Assembly (NCBI GenBank): GCA_964643575.1
Contig: CAZXTD010000003.1
Coordinates: 1-64,000 of the forward strand
Source: Glaciecola sp964643575
GTDB taxonomy: Bacteria > Pseudomonadota > Gammaproteobacteria > Enterobacterales > Alteromonadaceae
Direction: 5' to 3'
Length of the DNA stretch: 64,000 nt
Below, in pieces: positions 18,801-27,122 of this stretch (within the stretch, counting starts at the first letter, position 1; each line of letters begins with the position of its first letter). Position numbers and translations under genes: made by a program. Below the pieces are notes generated by a model, which had not been told where the DNA came from, did not search any database, and was given only the letters and a program-made list of their open reading frames with translations.

Positions 18801-20463
18801 TCTTCAGCATTTCTTCTAGCTCAAGATTAAAGGCATTGCGCATCTGCATAAAGATAGATTGATTCAGTTTATCCTGATTTTGTTTGACCTGACCGTACTT
18901 AACATAGTCATACAAGCCAATGGTGATAACGGTAATTAATAAAATTGAGCCAACCGCGAGTGCATGGCGATCCCAAGCCGAAAAAGCCTGACTAACTGAG
19001 CTAAGTCTAATTTTTAACAAAGGGATCAAGGCAATTAAAGCCAGTGTAAAGAACACGAAACCTGTAACCTGACTTCTTGAAATCGAAAGTTTAGTAGAGT
19101 CAAACGCACTTTTCTCGCGCAATCCAACTACATAAAACGTTTTCTGTTCGTCAGTGGCATTTAACAGCCTTTGATTAATAAAAGGCGAGACAAATAAACG
19201 ATATTCGTTACCCGCAATCTTCACATCAACAAACTTAGATACTTCTTTAGAAGCAGAAATAAATCCCGCTTTAACCAGCGATTTAGTATCCTCAGGCTTA
19301 CCTTTTTCGTCCAGAATATCTTTCAAATCACTAAACTCAATACCGATTAATGAGGAGTTTACCCGTGCATTTTGTTTTCGAGCGACCGTTTTACCCTCAT
19401 GGTTCACGAGCAATACAAGTGGATAAAGCGTTTTACTTCCTCCTAGCCAGTCTTCTATCGGAACTGTCCAAAATTCAAATTTATTTTTCTCCAAAGACAC
19501 TTTTTGAGTAGAACTGCCTTCTTCAATTTCACTGTGTGAGTCATTATTTACTTCGGCAGAACCTACTGCTATCTGATATTGTGCAAAACCATTTTTACGA
19601 ATATCGTCAGTACGTTGTAAGTTACGTAATGGTGAGCTTTTATTGTCGCCAGTAGTAATCACATCACTCTTTGTCAAAAACATAAAATAGTAAATAAGCA
19701 CAATAGATGTGTCGTACGAGATACCAAAGCACTTATTGAAATCACCTTGGTTTTGGGCTTTATTTTCGATGCATGACTTAACTTGAGAAACGGCATATTT
19801 AGCACGTGTTAATACACCATCATCGCTTGGCGAATAGCTAGCATCCACTGATCGTTGTTTAAGGTATAAATCTACAACCTCGGCATCCTGTTGTTGCATG
19901 CGTCTAGCGAGTTCAACTATCTTAGCTCTTTGGGTGCTTAAATCGTTCTTCCATGCATCAATACGAGGCAGATTCTCCTTAGTTTCTTTAACTTTTGACT
20001 TTGCTTTTGCAATTCTTTTGTAAAAACCGACTCTCTTTTCCAATAAATCACGATTTTCTTGATACCTTGTTAATTTAGCGTCCGGTTTTTCTATATAGCG
20101 AACCATTCCTTTATAAAGATTGCTAAAATTATTATCTAAGTCCACTTTTTCATTCTTGGAAGTCTGTGACTCCTCTCTGGCCGTCACAGATTTCTCTCGC
20201 TGCTCTATGTATGAACTAAAAGCATTGATGCCATTCTCAAGAGATACAGTAATATTATTGAGCTCACGGAAGTGCAGTTGATTTTGATATTTTTCGTTTT
20301 CTTGGATTTGATAAAAATAGTAGAGCACGCAAATTAAGAGCGCGAATGAAATGCTCAAAAAGACGATTAACATTGCCTTAAGCCGACCAGCTTTCCGTTG
20401 CATACGTGTTCCGGTAGTAAGAGGCGTTATTGGCTGCACGTGTTGATGCGCAGTTGACTGCAT
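15820..20463 (-). CDS. Very large membrane protein with tandem Cache-like sensor regions, unknown family
   Basis: I do not recognise this 1547-residue protein. Visible layout: a membrane helix at ~28-50; periplasmic region 1 (~50-465) with coiled coil at its start and a Cache-like end (LVLLVNHEGKTVARK ... YRLFVSPF ... FYVVGL); helices at ~472 and ~509; periplasmic region 2 (~525-830) with a second Cache-like segment (GFVVFENATGRALYHSDD ... GSLKKGIPWTLVVFYDKE); helices at ~843 and ~888; periplasmic region 3 (~905-1085); helix at ~1100; a cytosolic domain (~1115-1485) without kinase, GGDEF, HAMP or methyl-accepting motifs; two C-terminal helices. The layout suggests a ligand sensor with an unknown output. 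It lies 112 bases after parC, separated by a terminator, with no obvious partner. Confidence 0.75.
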   Translation of the reverse strand: MQSTAHQHVQPITPLTTGTRMQRKAGRLKAMLIVFLSISFALLICVLYYFYQIQENEKYQNQLHFRELNNITVSLENGINAFSSYIEQREKSVTAREESQTSKNEKVDLDNNFSNLYKGMVRYIEKPDAKLTRYQENRDLLEKRVGFYKRIAKAKSKVKETKENLPRIDAWKNDLSTQRAKIVELARRMQQQDAEVVDLYLKQRSVDASYSPSDDGVLTRAKYAVSQVKSCIENKAQNQGDFNKCFGISYDTSIVLIYYFMFLTKSDVITTGDNKSSPLRNLQRTDDIRKNGFAQYQIAVGSAEVNNDSHSEIEEGSSTQKVSLEKNKFEFWTVPIEDWLGGSKTLYPLVLLVNHEGKTVARKQNARVNSSLIGIEFSDLKDILDEKGKPEDTKSLVKAGFISASKEVSKFVDVKIAGNEYRLFVSPFINQRLLNATDEQKTFYVVGLREKSAFDSTKLSISRSQVTGFVFFTLALIALIPLLKIRLSSVSQAFSAWDRHALAVGSILLITVITIGLYDYVKYGQVKQNQDKLNQSIFMQMRNAFNLELEEMLKIVSENLPQELPDSESLDNVKDESVIDNLDPVLNKSDTKISNYTLNPKLTMAFKDELLINNTQSPFFVENMFVLNGEQTLEKSVKLDGFAKWSTTNRFRGQNREISLAKRDYAVRGVKNDLWPVDYVQPISNCQPGLFIERLFNLRDGAKSAQLVMSCGDKNAFGFYDALSFGTQIQTLTNAVLPKNYGFVVFENATGRALYHSDDANRSLVENLLVETGNNAFFNTLINSPFLLDQPVLLDVDYSGKEHRFAVGSLKKGIPWTLVVFYDKEEARAVNLMAVLVTLSICFIAFLFLYFLSIMLIPKSKRRHLFWPTPVDNARNTQLLMIGVLVGATALFGGMSLLIANQVFEHHEIRLSQIHHAALSQEVAITKNDVNRYRNAVLDSKSAFVESQASENNPEKGPNSLTLFSDTNVVSSALCFLGKQTPFNIRFTNSGSPNSNSRSLQLCQASVTDTTLSENLSNESNIGASTIESLWKYSVLDGDIDESLNVISYLDNIHERDEEAANNPPNKFEMHNGRDEVLLYEAQSSTSSSILISVLRFIMQLIILFAAVLFIYKVAKDWIFNRFFGFNIPPFFRLRSTTRYDVVQALADKFFASKDNMMVVRAKLSTRLNIVEPKQTPSNPFYESFQKAPLVSNTIFHIPSLYAPDIEATGMVRKFIKVASEQYPKHRRYTLALEGLEEAAFDEDLRNFALQLIEQILASNLFNIILFCEQAPLFRLTRTEQFPTRQGEAVAASADEIVRWSHALQPFVKVYDWSPSVKPRLHDEADATAVLVHESLAWPQLRSVLKQFLLFSQSTAQGDEEAFEELLRVVKEQEKADTVVLNLDEDMLRRAHIDAHWLPEQIVEFFSANSSSLYRSKWEQCTVTERTILYQIASGLEPNPLNRAPLEHLVRRGYICRDRGWFIINLSFKQFVLSAESANTFDEWLRIANESVWQYLRIPFFALLIILLAIMAYTATDAIETAIGVLTAVFALIPMAIRNFSMIKSGQ

Positions 20464-20522
20464 AAAAGCCGTTGGGTTCTTGAATAAAAATTACACAAGT
20501 TACAACAGATATGCAAGTCATA

Positions 20523-20556
20523 AAAAAAGCCAAACTTCAAAAGGTTTGGCTTTTTA
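20523..20556 (-). terminator. Rho-independent terminator after parC
   Basis: Arms AGCCAAAC and GTTTGGCT around a short A/T-rich loop, flanked by T-runs on both strands; on the minus strand it lies just after the parC stop and ends in seven T. Confidence 0.8.
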
Positions 20557-20574
20557 TTTTGTGTGCTGAATAGG

Positions 20575-22893
20575 CTATTCGCCTTGTTGTGGTTCGCCTT
20601 TTTGCGGCTCATCGCTGGGTGGTTCAACAGCTTTTGCAACAGGCATTTCAATTTCAATCCCATCTACACGCTGCAAACCTCTAGGTAATTTATTACCGCG
20701 TCTACCGCGCTCTCCATGGTAGTGGCTTAAGTCGGCAGCACTTAATGTCATGCCACGTTTACCCGCTAAAATTTTCACACTTGCATTTTCAGGTACTACC
20801 GCCAATTGGGTTAAATACTCTTCGCGAGATTTTGCTTTTGCCGACGGAATGTTCATCAGCTTGTTGCCCTTACCTTTACCTAAAACAGGCAAATCTTTGA
20901 GTGCAAACAAGAGCATTCTGCCTTGATTTGATATGCACAAACACATGTCAGTTTCTAGGTTAACGATACGGCTTGGTGACATTATTTTTGCACCAGTAGG
21001 TAAAGACACAAAGGCTTTACCTGCTTTGTTCTTAGTTAGCATGTCGGTAAAGCTCGATACAAAACCATAGCCTGCATCAGAGCCTATAAGGAAGGCTTGT
21101 TGGTCTGCTGCCATCACCACATTTTGAATACTCTCGCCACCCACCACACTGAACCGTCCGGTTAGTGGCTCGCCTTGGCTACGGGCCGACGGTAGTGAAT
21201 GCGCATCGCACGAGAAAGTTCGACCGCCAGAATCTATAAATACGACCAGCTGATTGCTACGGCCTTTCGCGCTTCCTAAATAGTTGTCACCCGCTTTATA
21301 ACTTAGGCCCTCAACATCTATGTCGTGGCCTTTCGCGCAGCGTGCCCAACCTTTTTCAGATAACACTACCGTCACCGCTTCTGAAGGAATAAGTTCTTTT
21401 TCAGATAAAGCTTTTGCTTCTTGACGCGCAACTATTGGACTTCTGCGGTCGTCGCCGTATGTTTCAGCATCCGCTAATATCTCTTTTTTAATTAAGGACT
21501 TCATCCGACGGTCTGACCCTAGTAATAACTCTAGAGAATCACGCTCTTTGGATAACTCTTCTTGCTCGCCCTTAATCTTGAATTCTTCTAATTTAGCTAA
21601 ATGTCTAAGTTTGAGTTCGAGTATGGCTTCTGCTTGTTTGTCGGATAAACCAAAGCGCTGAATCAGTTCTTTTTTAGGTTCATCATATGTTCGGATGATT
21701 TCAATGACTTCGTCGATATTCAAAAAGGCAATTAATAAACCTTCAAGAATATGCAAACGCGCAAGTATTTTGTCGAGCCGGTATTGAAGACGACGAGTGA
21801 CTGTATTTTTACGGTAAGCTAACCATTCGGTTAAAATCATTCGCAAGTCTTTCACCTGCGGTCGCCCGTCTAGGCCAATCATATTGATGTTGACCCGATA
21901 GCTCTTTTCAAGATCGGTGGTTGCAAATAAATGCTGCATTAGCTGCTCTACATCAACACGGTTTGAGCGAGGCGTAACAACCAATCGAGTTGGATTTTCG
22001 TGGTCAGACTCATCGCGCAAATCAGACACCATCGGCAGCTTTTTGGCCTGCATCTGATGGGCTATTTGCTCTATGATTTTTGCGCCTGACGCTTGATGCG
22101 GTAAAGCCGTGATCACAACGTCACCTTGGTCTTCATGATACACCGCACGCATCTTAATAGAGCCGCGACCTGTTTCATATATTTTGGCAATGTCAGACTT
22201 AGGCGTGATTATTTCGGCATCAGTTGGGTAATCGGGCCCTTGCACTATCTCCAGTAATTCGCTTAATTCGGTTCGGCTGTTATCAAGTAATAAAGCACAT
22301 GCATTGGCCACTTCTCGCACGTTGTGCGGCGGAATGTCGGTCGCCATGCCAACGGCAATACCGGTAATACCGTTGAGTAAAATATGTGGTAAACGCGCGG
22401 GCAAAACAATCGGCTCATTTAATGTGCCGTCAAAGTTAGGCTGCCAGTCGGCAGTGCCTTGGCCGAGTTCGGTGAGTAGTATCTCACTGAACTTGGATAA
22501 ACGCGCCTCGGTATATCGCATGGCTGCAAATGATTTAGGGTCGTCTGGCGCGCCCCAGTTTCCTTGACCATCGACCAGCGGATAACGATATGAAAAAGGC
22601 TGTGCCATAAGCACCATAGCCTCATAGCAAGCTGAGTCACCATGCGGATGAAACTTACCGAGTACGTCACCCACGGTACGCGCAGACTTTTTATACTTGG
22701 CATTATTACTTAAACCCAAGTCTGACATCGCGTAAATAATACGTCTTTGGACTGGCTTTAAACCGTCACCAATATGCGGAAGTGCGCGATCCATGATCAC
22801 GTACATTGAATAGTTTAGGTAGGCGTCTTCAGTAAAACGCCCAAGCGGCATTTGCTCAATGCCGTCACTATTAATGGTGGTGTCGTTATTCAT
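20575..22893 (-). CDS. parC: DNA topoisomerase IV subunit A
   Basis: Breakage-rejoining subunit of topoisomerase IV, which unlinks daughter chromosomes with ParE. The 772-residue protein has GDGLKPVQRRIIYAM, KKSARTVGDVLGKFHPHGD and the catalytic tyrosine Tyr127 in AAMRYTEARL. In the quinolone-resistance region the susceptible-type residues are present at Ser87 and Glu91 (Ser80 and Glu84 in E. coli numbering). The C-terminal pinwheel domain carries repeats such as KGWARCAKGHDID and RGMTLSAADLSHY. parE is not in the window. It is divergent from the hybrid kinase gene. Confidence 0.97.
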   Translation of the reverse strand: MNNDTTINSDGIEQMPLGRFTEDAYLNYSMYVIMDRALPHIGDGLKPVQRRIIYAMSDLGLSNNAKYKKSARTVGDVLGKFHPHGDSACYEAMVLMAQPFSYRYPLVDGQGNWGAPDDPKSFAAMRYTEARLSKFSEILLTELGQGTADWQPNFDGTLNEPIVLPARLPHILLNGITGIAVGMATDIPPHNVREVANACALLLDNSRTELSELLEIVQGPDYPTDAEIITPKSDIAKIYETGRGSIKMRAVYHEDQGDVVITALPHQASGAKIIEQIAHQMQAKKLPMVSDLRDESDHENPTRLVVTPRSNRVDVEQLMQHLFATTDLEKSYRVNINMIGLDGRPQVKDLRMILTEWLAYRKNTVTRRLQYRLDKILARLHILEGLLIAFLNIDEVIEIIRTYDEPKKELIQRFGLSDKQAEAILELKLRHLAKLEEFKIKGEQEELSKERDSLELLLGSDRRMKSLIKKEILADAETYGDDRRSPIVARQEAKALSEKELIPSEAVTVVLSEKGWARCAKGHDIDVEGLSYKAGDNYLGSAKGRSNQLVVFIDSGGRTFSCDAHSLPSARSQGEPLTGRFSVVGGESIQNVVMAADQQAFLIGSDAGYGFVSSFTDMLTKNKAGKAFVSLPTGAKIMSPSRIVNLETDMCLCISNQGRMLLFALKDLPVLGKGKGNKLMNIPSAKAKSREEYLTQLAVVPENASVKILAGKRGMTLSAADLSHYHGERGRRGNKLPRGLQRVDGIEIEMPVAKAVEPPSDEPQKGEPQQGE

Positions 22894-23038
22894 ATAATTG
22901 GGTTACCTAAGCGCTTTATTATTCTAATTTTTTCTTCGATACGTGTGTGCTTGTTGCATTGACTAGTGTATCTTACTACTAATCGTTTGAGTAAGCGTTG
23001 CTAAATCTGTTTTTTAAGGTCATTTAGACTTTACATAT

Positions 23039-26000
23039 ATGGTAGCGCATTTTGACCAAAAGCATAATAGAGCCTTGAGTAAACATTCCCTTTTTACCTG
23101 CTTTTATTTCATTGCCTGTTGTTTTTTTATACAACACAGTGGTACCGCCTTTGCTGCCAACAAAGATGCGATAGAGCTAACAAACCCTCAACAAAGCCAG
23201 CTTGTTTCAAATTACTTTGCAGTATACAGACAAGAGTCAAGTGTGCTCTCGCTTACAGAATTTTTACAGTCAAAAACATTCATCCCCTATCGTAAATTTG
23301 AAGACCCTAACTATGGTTTTGTTAAAGACGGTGTTTGGCTATATAGCAAGCTTGTAAACAAAACGGAGCTGGATGACTGGGTTTTGAGCATAAGGTTTGC
23401 GCAGCTTCAAGAAGCGGACGTTTACGTTTTACAAAATGACCAAATCATTTATCAAGGCAGCGACGGCATTTTAAACAAGCAAGGCCCGTTTGCGCTACCC
23501 AGTTTTGATATTCCCTTCCCTCCCAACCAAGAAGTCGATATTTACATTTATCTGCGTTCAAATAGCATGAGCTTAATGGCGCCTATTTATATTGAGAGTC
23601 ACGCCAGTTTTGAGAAAACCTCCATGCTCGACTTCACTATATGGGGCGTACTTTATGGTGCATTGGCGGTTTTGATTATTTATACGATTGTATTTTTAAG
23701 CTATCGACCTTCGCTTATTAGCAGCGTTTTTTTATTACACCTCGTTACCGTATTTGCTTTCGAAATATTGTGGAGCGGACAAAATGCAATAACCTTTGTA
23801 TCGCTGTCACAGGTATACGAACATTTGCGCGCCGAATCTTTTATTCTGCTAATGGCAATTTCTAGCTCTATATTTAGTTTAACCATTGTGCCTGCTTCTC
23901 TGCACGGTAAACACCTTTCTAAAATGATGTATATTGTCGTTGTCATTTCAGCTTTCTTCTTTCTTTTATTTTTTACCTCCTTACTGCCCATCGAATGGCG
24001 GCTTTTGCTTACTTACGGCTTAGGCTTTGCAAACATATCATTAAACATATTAATGAGTCTGCGCGCATATTTGTCGGGGTTTTTCCCGGCTCGGCCTATG
24101 CTAGTCGGCTGGGCACTATTGCTTATTGGCGCCTTTATTAACAGTGCGTTTATATTCGGGATAGTGCCGCCCTACGAATACCTCACCCATCTTTTTCAAT
24201 TAGCCTTAGTTGCCCAGTGCCTTGTGTTTTTACTCGCAATTGTGCTTAAAAACCAATACGACTTGCAGCTCGAAGTCAAAGAAGCCCAAACCGATGCTGA
24301 AAACAATTTTGGCTTAATAGAAGAACAAAACGTGCATTTAGACATTGCGCGCAAAGCTGCATTAAAGGCAAGTGAAGTTAAATCTCAATTTTTGGCGAAT
24401 ATGTCGCACGAAATTCGAACCCCACTTAATGCCATCATTGGTTTTAGTAAAGAGCTAGAGTCAAAGCAATACGTAGTCGAGCGTGATGAACATGTGCGAA
24501 TCATCAACTCTGCAGCCACCGACTTACTTACCATAGTTAACGATATTCTCGACTTTTCAAAAATGGAAGCCGGTAAGCTTGTGCTTAATGTCAAACCCTT
24601 TTCGCCTCGGGATATTCTAGAAGATGTTGTTGCACTTATGGCAAAAAGCGCCCATTTAAAACAACTAGAGTTTGTTTTTGACGTAGGAGACCTGCCACCA
24701 TCAGTCATTGGTGACGGCTTTAAAATTAAACAGTTGTTAAGTAATTTACTCAGTAATGGCCTTAAATTCACTAATTACGGTTACATAACGCTAAGCGCAA
24801 AGGTGTTAGAGTCGGGTACGAAGCATTGTGAAATTGAATTTCAGGTGCGCGATACAGGCATCGGTATTAACAGTGAAGACGTAGGTAAACTATTTACGGC
24901 ATTTCATCAGCTTGACGATGAGCTTAATCGCTCTTTTCAAGGCACCGGTCTTGGTTTAGTTATATGCCAAGAGCTAACAAGACTGATGAAAGGAAGCATA
25001 GAAGTCGACAGCGAACCCAACGTGGGCAGTACATTTACTGCGGTTATTCCCTTTATCCTTGACCGCGAAGTACATTCCATAAGAAAGAATAAACCCTTTG
25101 CGAATCACCACGCTATATTAGTGGACGAATGGCCTCTTTCTCAAAAAGCTACCAGCCAGCAACTTGCCATAGCGGGTTTTAATGTGGATATTGTCGACAA
25201 TATAAGCGCTATAAAAAGCTTAAACCTGAGCAATGATTACGTGTTTGTGAGCCTTCCATTTAGAAGCAATGAAAACCGCAACCGACAGCTAGAAGAGCTT
25301 GCAAACCTGCGCCCGAGCAAACTTGTTCTCTTATATTCTGGGCCATCACCTAGCTCCGCATCATTCGGTGGGTTTAGCAACCAGCCTTATCTGATTCGTT
25401 TACCACTTACAACGCAAAAACTAAGAGATATTGAAACTACAAGTAATCAAGTTTTTCCTACCGAGGCAAGCAAAAAACTCAGTAAACTGCCGCCTATTAG
25501 AATGTTAGCGGTGGATGATATTGATTTAAATTTACGTCTATTAGAAACTTGGATGGCACCCTCTCCTGTCACACTCGACCTTGCCTACGATGGCAAAACA
25601 GCCATTAAATATTGTGAAAAACAAGAATACGACATTATTTTAATGGATATTCAAATGCCAAATATGGATGGGCTCGAGACAACTTCATATATTCGTAAGA
25701 CTGAGCTTAATATAGGGACACCTATTATCGCTATTACAGCTCATGCTTTGGCTTCAGAAAAACAGCACTTTTTAGATTCGGGCATGGACGATTTTTTGCC
25801 TAAACCCATTCAAATAGACAGCTTAATTGCGGTTATCAAAAGCTGGTGTAACCAAGTACCTGAACAAAATGTTGCTGCACCTGAATCAATCGATTGGGAA
25901 CTTGCGCTAGAACGCAGTTATGGCAATAAAGACGCCGCTATTTCGTTTTTAGACACTTTTGTGGAACGCTTGGGTGAGCACTCAGAAGAAATTGAATCAG

Positions 26001-26227
26001 GCTGGAAACAACAGCGTGTCGATATTGTTTTGGCCAGCGTACACAAACTACATGGTGCATGTTGTTATACCGGCGTACCGCGCCTGCAAGAGTATTGCCA
26101 TGAAGCAGAGACTACATTAAAAACCGATACCCTAGAAAGTAACTCCAAGGCTTTGTCTACCTTGTTACTTGAAATAGAGCAAGTGGAAGCAAAATGGCCC
26201 AAACGCCGAGAAACGCTGGGTATCTGA
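23039..26227 (+). CDS. BarA-like hybrid sensor kinase with 7TMR-DISM input domain
   Basis: Inner-membrane hybrid histidine kinase, 1062 residues. After a signal segment comes a 7TMR-DISM extracellular domain (~50-190), seven membrane helices (~200-405), a coiled linker, HisKA with FLANMSHEIRTPLNAIIGF (His457), HATPase with the N box, GIGINSEDVGKLF and GTGLGLVICQELTRLM, a degenerate receiver-like segment (~690-800), a true receiver (DDIDLN..., phospho-acceptor Asp870 in IILMDIQMPNMDG) and a C-terminal HPt domain (His1002 in SVHKLHGACCYTGVPRLQEY). The HPt sequence is strikingly like BarA/GacS, which controls UvrY/GacA and the CsrA-binding RNAs. The BarA periplasmic domain is replaced by a 7TMR-DISM. 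No partner regulator is adjacent. Confidence 0.88.
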   Translation: MVAHFDQKHNRALSKHSLFTCFYFIACCFFIQHSGTAFAANKDAIELTNPQQSQLVSNYFAVYRQESSVLSLTEFLQSKTFIPYRKFEDPNYGFVKDGVWLYSKLVNKTELDDWVLSIRFAQLQEADVYVLQNDQIIYQGSDGILNKQGPFALPSFDIPFPPNQEVDIYIYLRSNSMSLMAPIYIESHASFEKTSMLDFTIWGVLYGALAVLIIYTIVFLSYRPSLISSVFLLHLVTVFAFEILWSGQNAITFVSLSQVYEHLRAESFILLMAISSSIFSLTIVPASLHGKHLSKMMYIVVVISAFFFLLFFTSLLPIEWRLLLTYGLGFANISLNILMSLRAYLSGFFPARPMLVGWALLLIGAFINSAFIFGIVPPYEYLTHLFQLALVAQCLVFLLAIVLKNQYDLQLEVKEAQTDAENNFGLIEEQNVHLDIARKAALKASEVKSQFLANMSHEIRTPLNAIIGFSKELESKQYVVERDEHVRIINSAATDLLTIVNDILDFSKMEAGKLVLNVKPFSPRDILEDVVALMAKSAHLKQLEFVFDVGDLPPSVIGDGFKIKQLLSNLLSNGLKFTNYGYITLSAKVLESGTKHCEIEFQVRDTGIGINSEDVGKLFTAFHQLDDELNRSFQGTGLGLVICQELTRLMKGSIEVDSEPNVGSTFTAVIPFILDREVHSIRKNKPFANHHAILVDEWPLSQKATSQQLAIAGFNVDIVDNISAIKSLNLSNDYVFVSLPFRSNENRNRQLEELANLRPSKLVLLYSGPSPSSASFGGFSNQPYLIRLPLTTQKLRDIETTSNQVFPTEASKKLSKLPPIRMLAVDDIDLNLRLLETWMAPSPVTLDLAYDGKTAIKYCEKQEYDIILMDIQMPNMDGLETTSYIRKTELNIGTPIIAITAHALASEKQHFLDSGMDDFLPKPIQIDSLIAVIKSWCNQVPEQNVAAPESIDWELALERSYGNKDAAISFLDTFVERLGEHSEEIESGWKQQRVDIVLASVHKLHGACCYTGVPRLQEYCHEAETTLKTDTLESNSKALSTLLLEIEQVEAKWPKRRETLGI

Positions 26228-26242
26228 TTATTAAAACAGAGC

Positions 26243-27022
26243 TTAAGATGAAGCGCGTTTCTTGAGCGCTTCTATTTCTTCTTGTTTAATACTGTCGTGG
26301 CATTCGCGTAAAAGAGTGACAAACTCGCTGCCAGAGCGGTCTATATCATTTACTGATAAATAGACATCGTAACCTAAACCGGCCTGTAGCTTGCGCATGC
26401 GATTAGCAAACATAGCGTTGACGCCGTTAATGAGCGTACCGTCTTTGAGTTTGTATTTGGTGTCTTCGATTATATCGTCGCCATAACATTGGCCCGACTC
26501 ACAGTTACTCATAGCAACATGCGCGGCAAGCGGCCGCTGCTCCATGAGTAGGTGGGTGACCAAACGCGGCGATATAGCACCTAAAAACGCTTCCGGGTCT
26601 TTGAGCCTAAACCCGACCATTTCCAAATCGATATGCTCTAAGCCTTTGTGCACTTTAGGCACATCCATTCGCTGAATATTTTGCCACGAAATTTCCCACA
26701 CGCCTTTGCGGTGTTTGTAGTAAATGGCTTCTTTGGTAATGTTAAGACTAAACTTAGGTTCACGCATTTTGTAATAACCCATTACAAACGCAATTATGCT
26801 GCCAGAAATAAACAAGATCCCCACTAAAAAAAACATTTGGGGTAGCAACATGATTATAAGTATACCGATAGTTGCCACAACAGCGCCTATCAACATTGTC
26901 GTCATGCCGTTAGTTGCAGAGCTGCTGCGAATAAGAATACCATCGGCTTCATCGACGCTTTGCGAGTCAGCGTTATACGCATCAACTGCGTCAACTTGTT
27001 CTATAGAATTATTGCCAGACAT
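26243..27022 (-). CDS. DUF2982-like two-helix membrane protein
   Basis: A 259-residue protein with an acidic N-terminal tail (~1-40), two membrane helices (~41-63 and ~66-86) and a cytosolic domain with FSLNITKEAIYYKHRKGVWEI and a bPH-like strand pattern (WQNIQRMDVPKV). I believe this is DUF2982, found in Alteromonadales, function unknown. Its start overlaps the end of a 37-codon gene, which itself overlaps the RND pump gene, so the three genes are probably co-transcribed. Convergent with the hybrid kinase gene at 15 bases. Confidence 0.6.
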   Translation of the reverse strand: MSGNNSIEQVDAVDAYNADSQSVDEADGILIRSSSATNGMTTMLIGAVVATIGILIIMLLPQMFFLVGILFISGSIIAFVMGYYKMREPKFSLNITKEAIYYKHRKGVWEISWQNIQRMDVPKVHKGLEHIDLEMVGFRLKDPEAFLGAISPRLVTHLLMEQRPLAAHVAMSNCESGQCYGDDIIEDTKYKLKDGTLINGVNAMFANRMRKLQAGLGYDVYLSVNDIDRSGSEFVTLLRECHDSIKQEEIEALKKRASS

Positions 27023-27122
27023 AAAAATAAAATACGATCATAATAATTGCCCATATTATGATATACCGTGTTCGCTTACAAAAAGCACAATCTGTGTGCC
27101 ACCAATCACTTAATTTCTTCAT
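27009..27122 (-). CDS. Small CxxC single-helix membrane peptide, 37 residues
   Basis: Start and stop signals overlap those of its neighbours: its ATG overlaps the stop of the RND pump gene (ATGA) and its stop lies inside the beginning of the DUF2982-like gene. It begins MKKLSDWWHTDCAFCKRTR, with a CxxC pair, followed by one membrane helix (IIIWAIIMIVFYFYVWQ). ATGA coupling and sensible membrane-protein layout support translation. It could be a small accessory subunit or regulator of the pump; the CxxC might bind metal or redox-cycle. No homolog is known to me. Confidence 0.6.
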   Translation of the reverse strand: MKKLSDWWHTDCAFCKRTRYIIIWAIIMIVFYFYVWQ

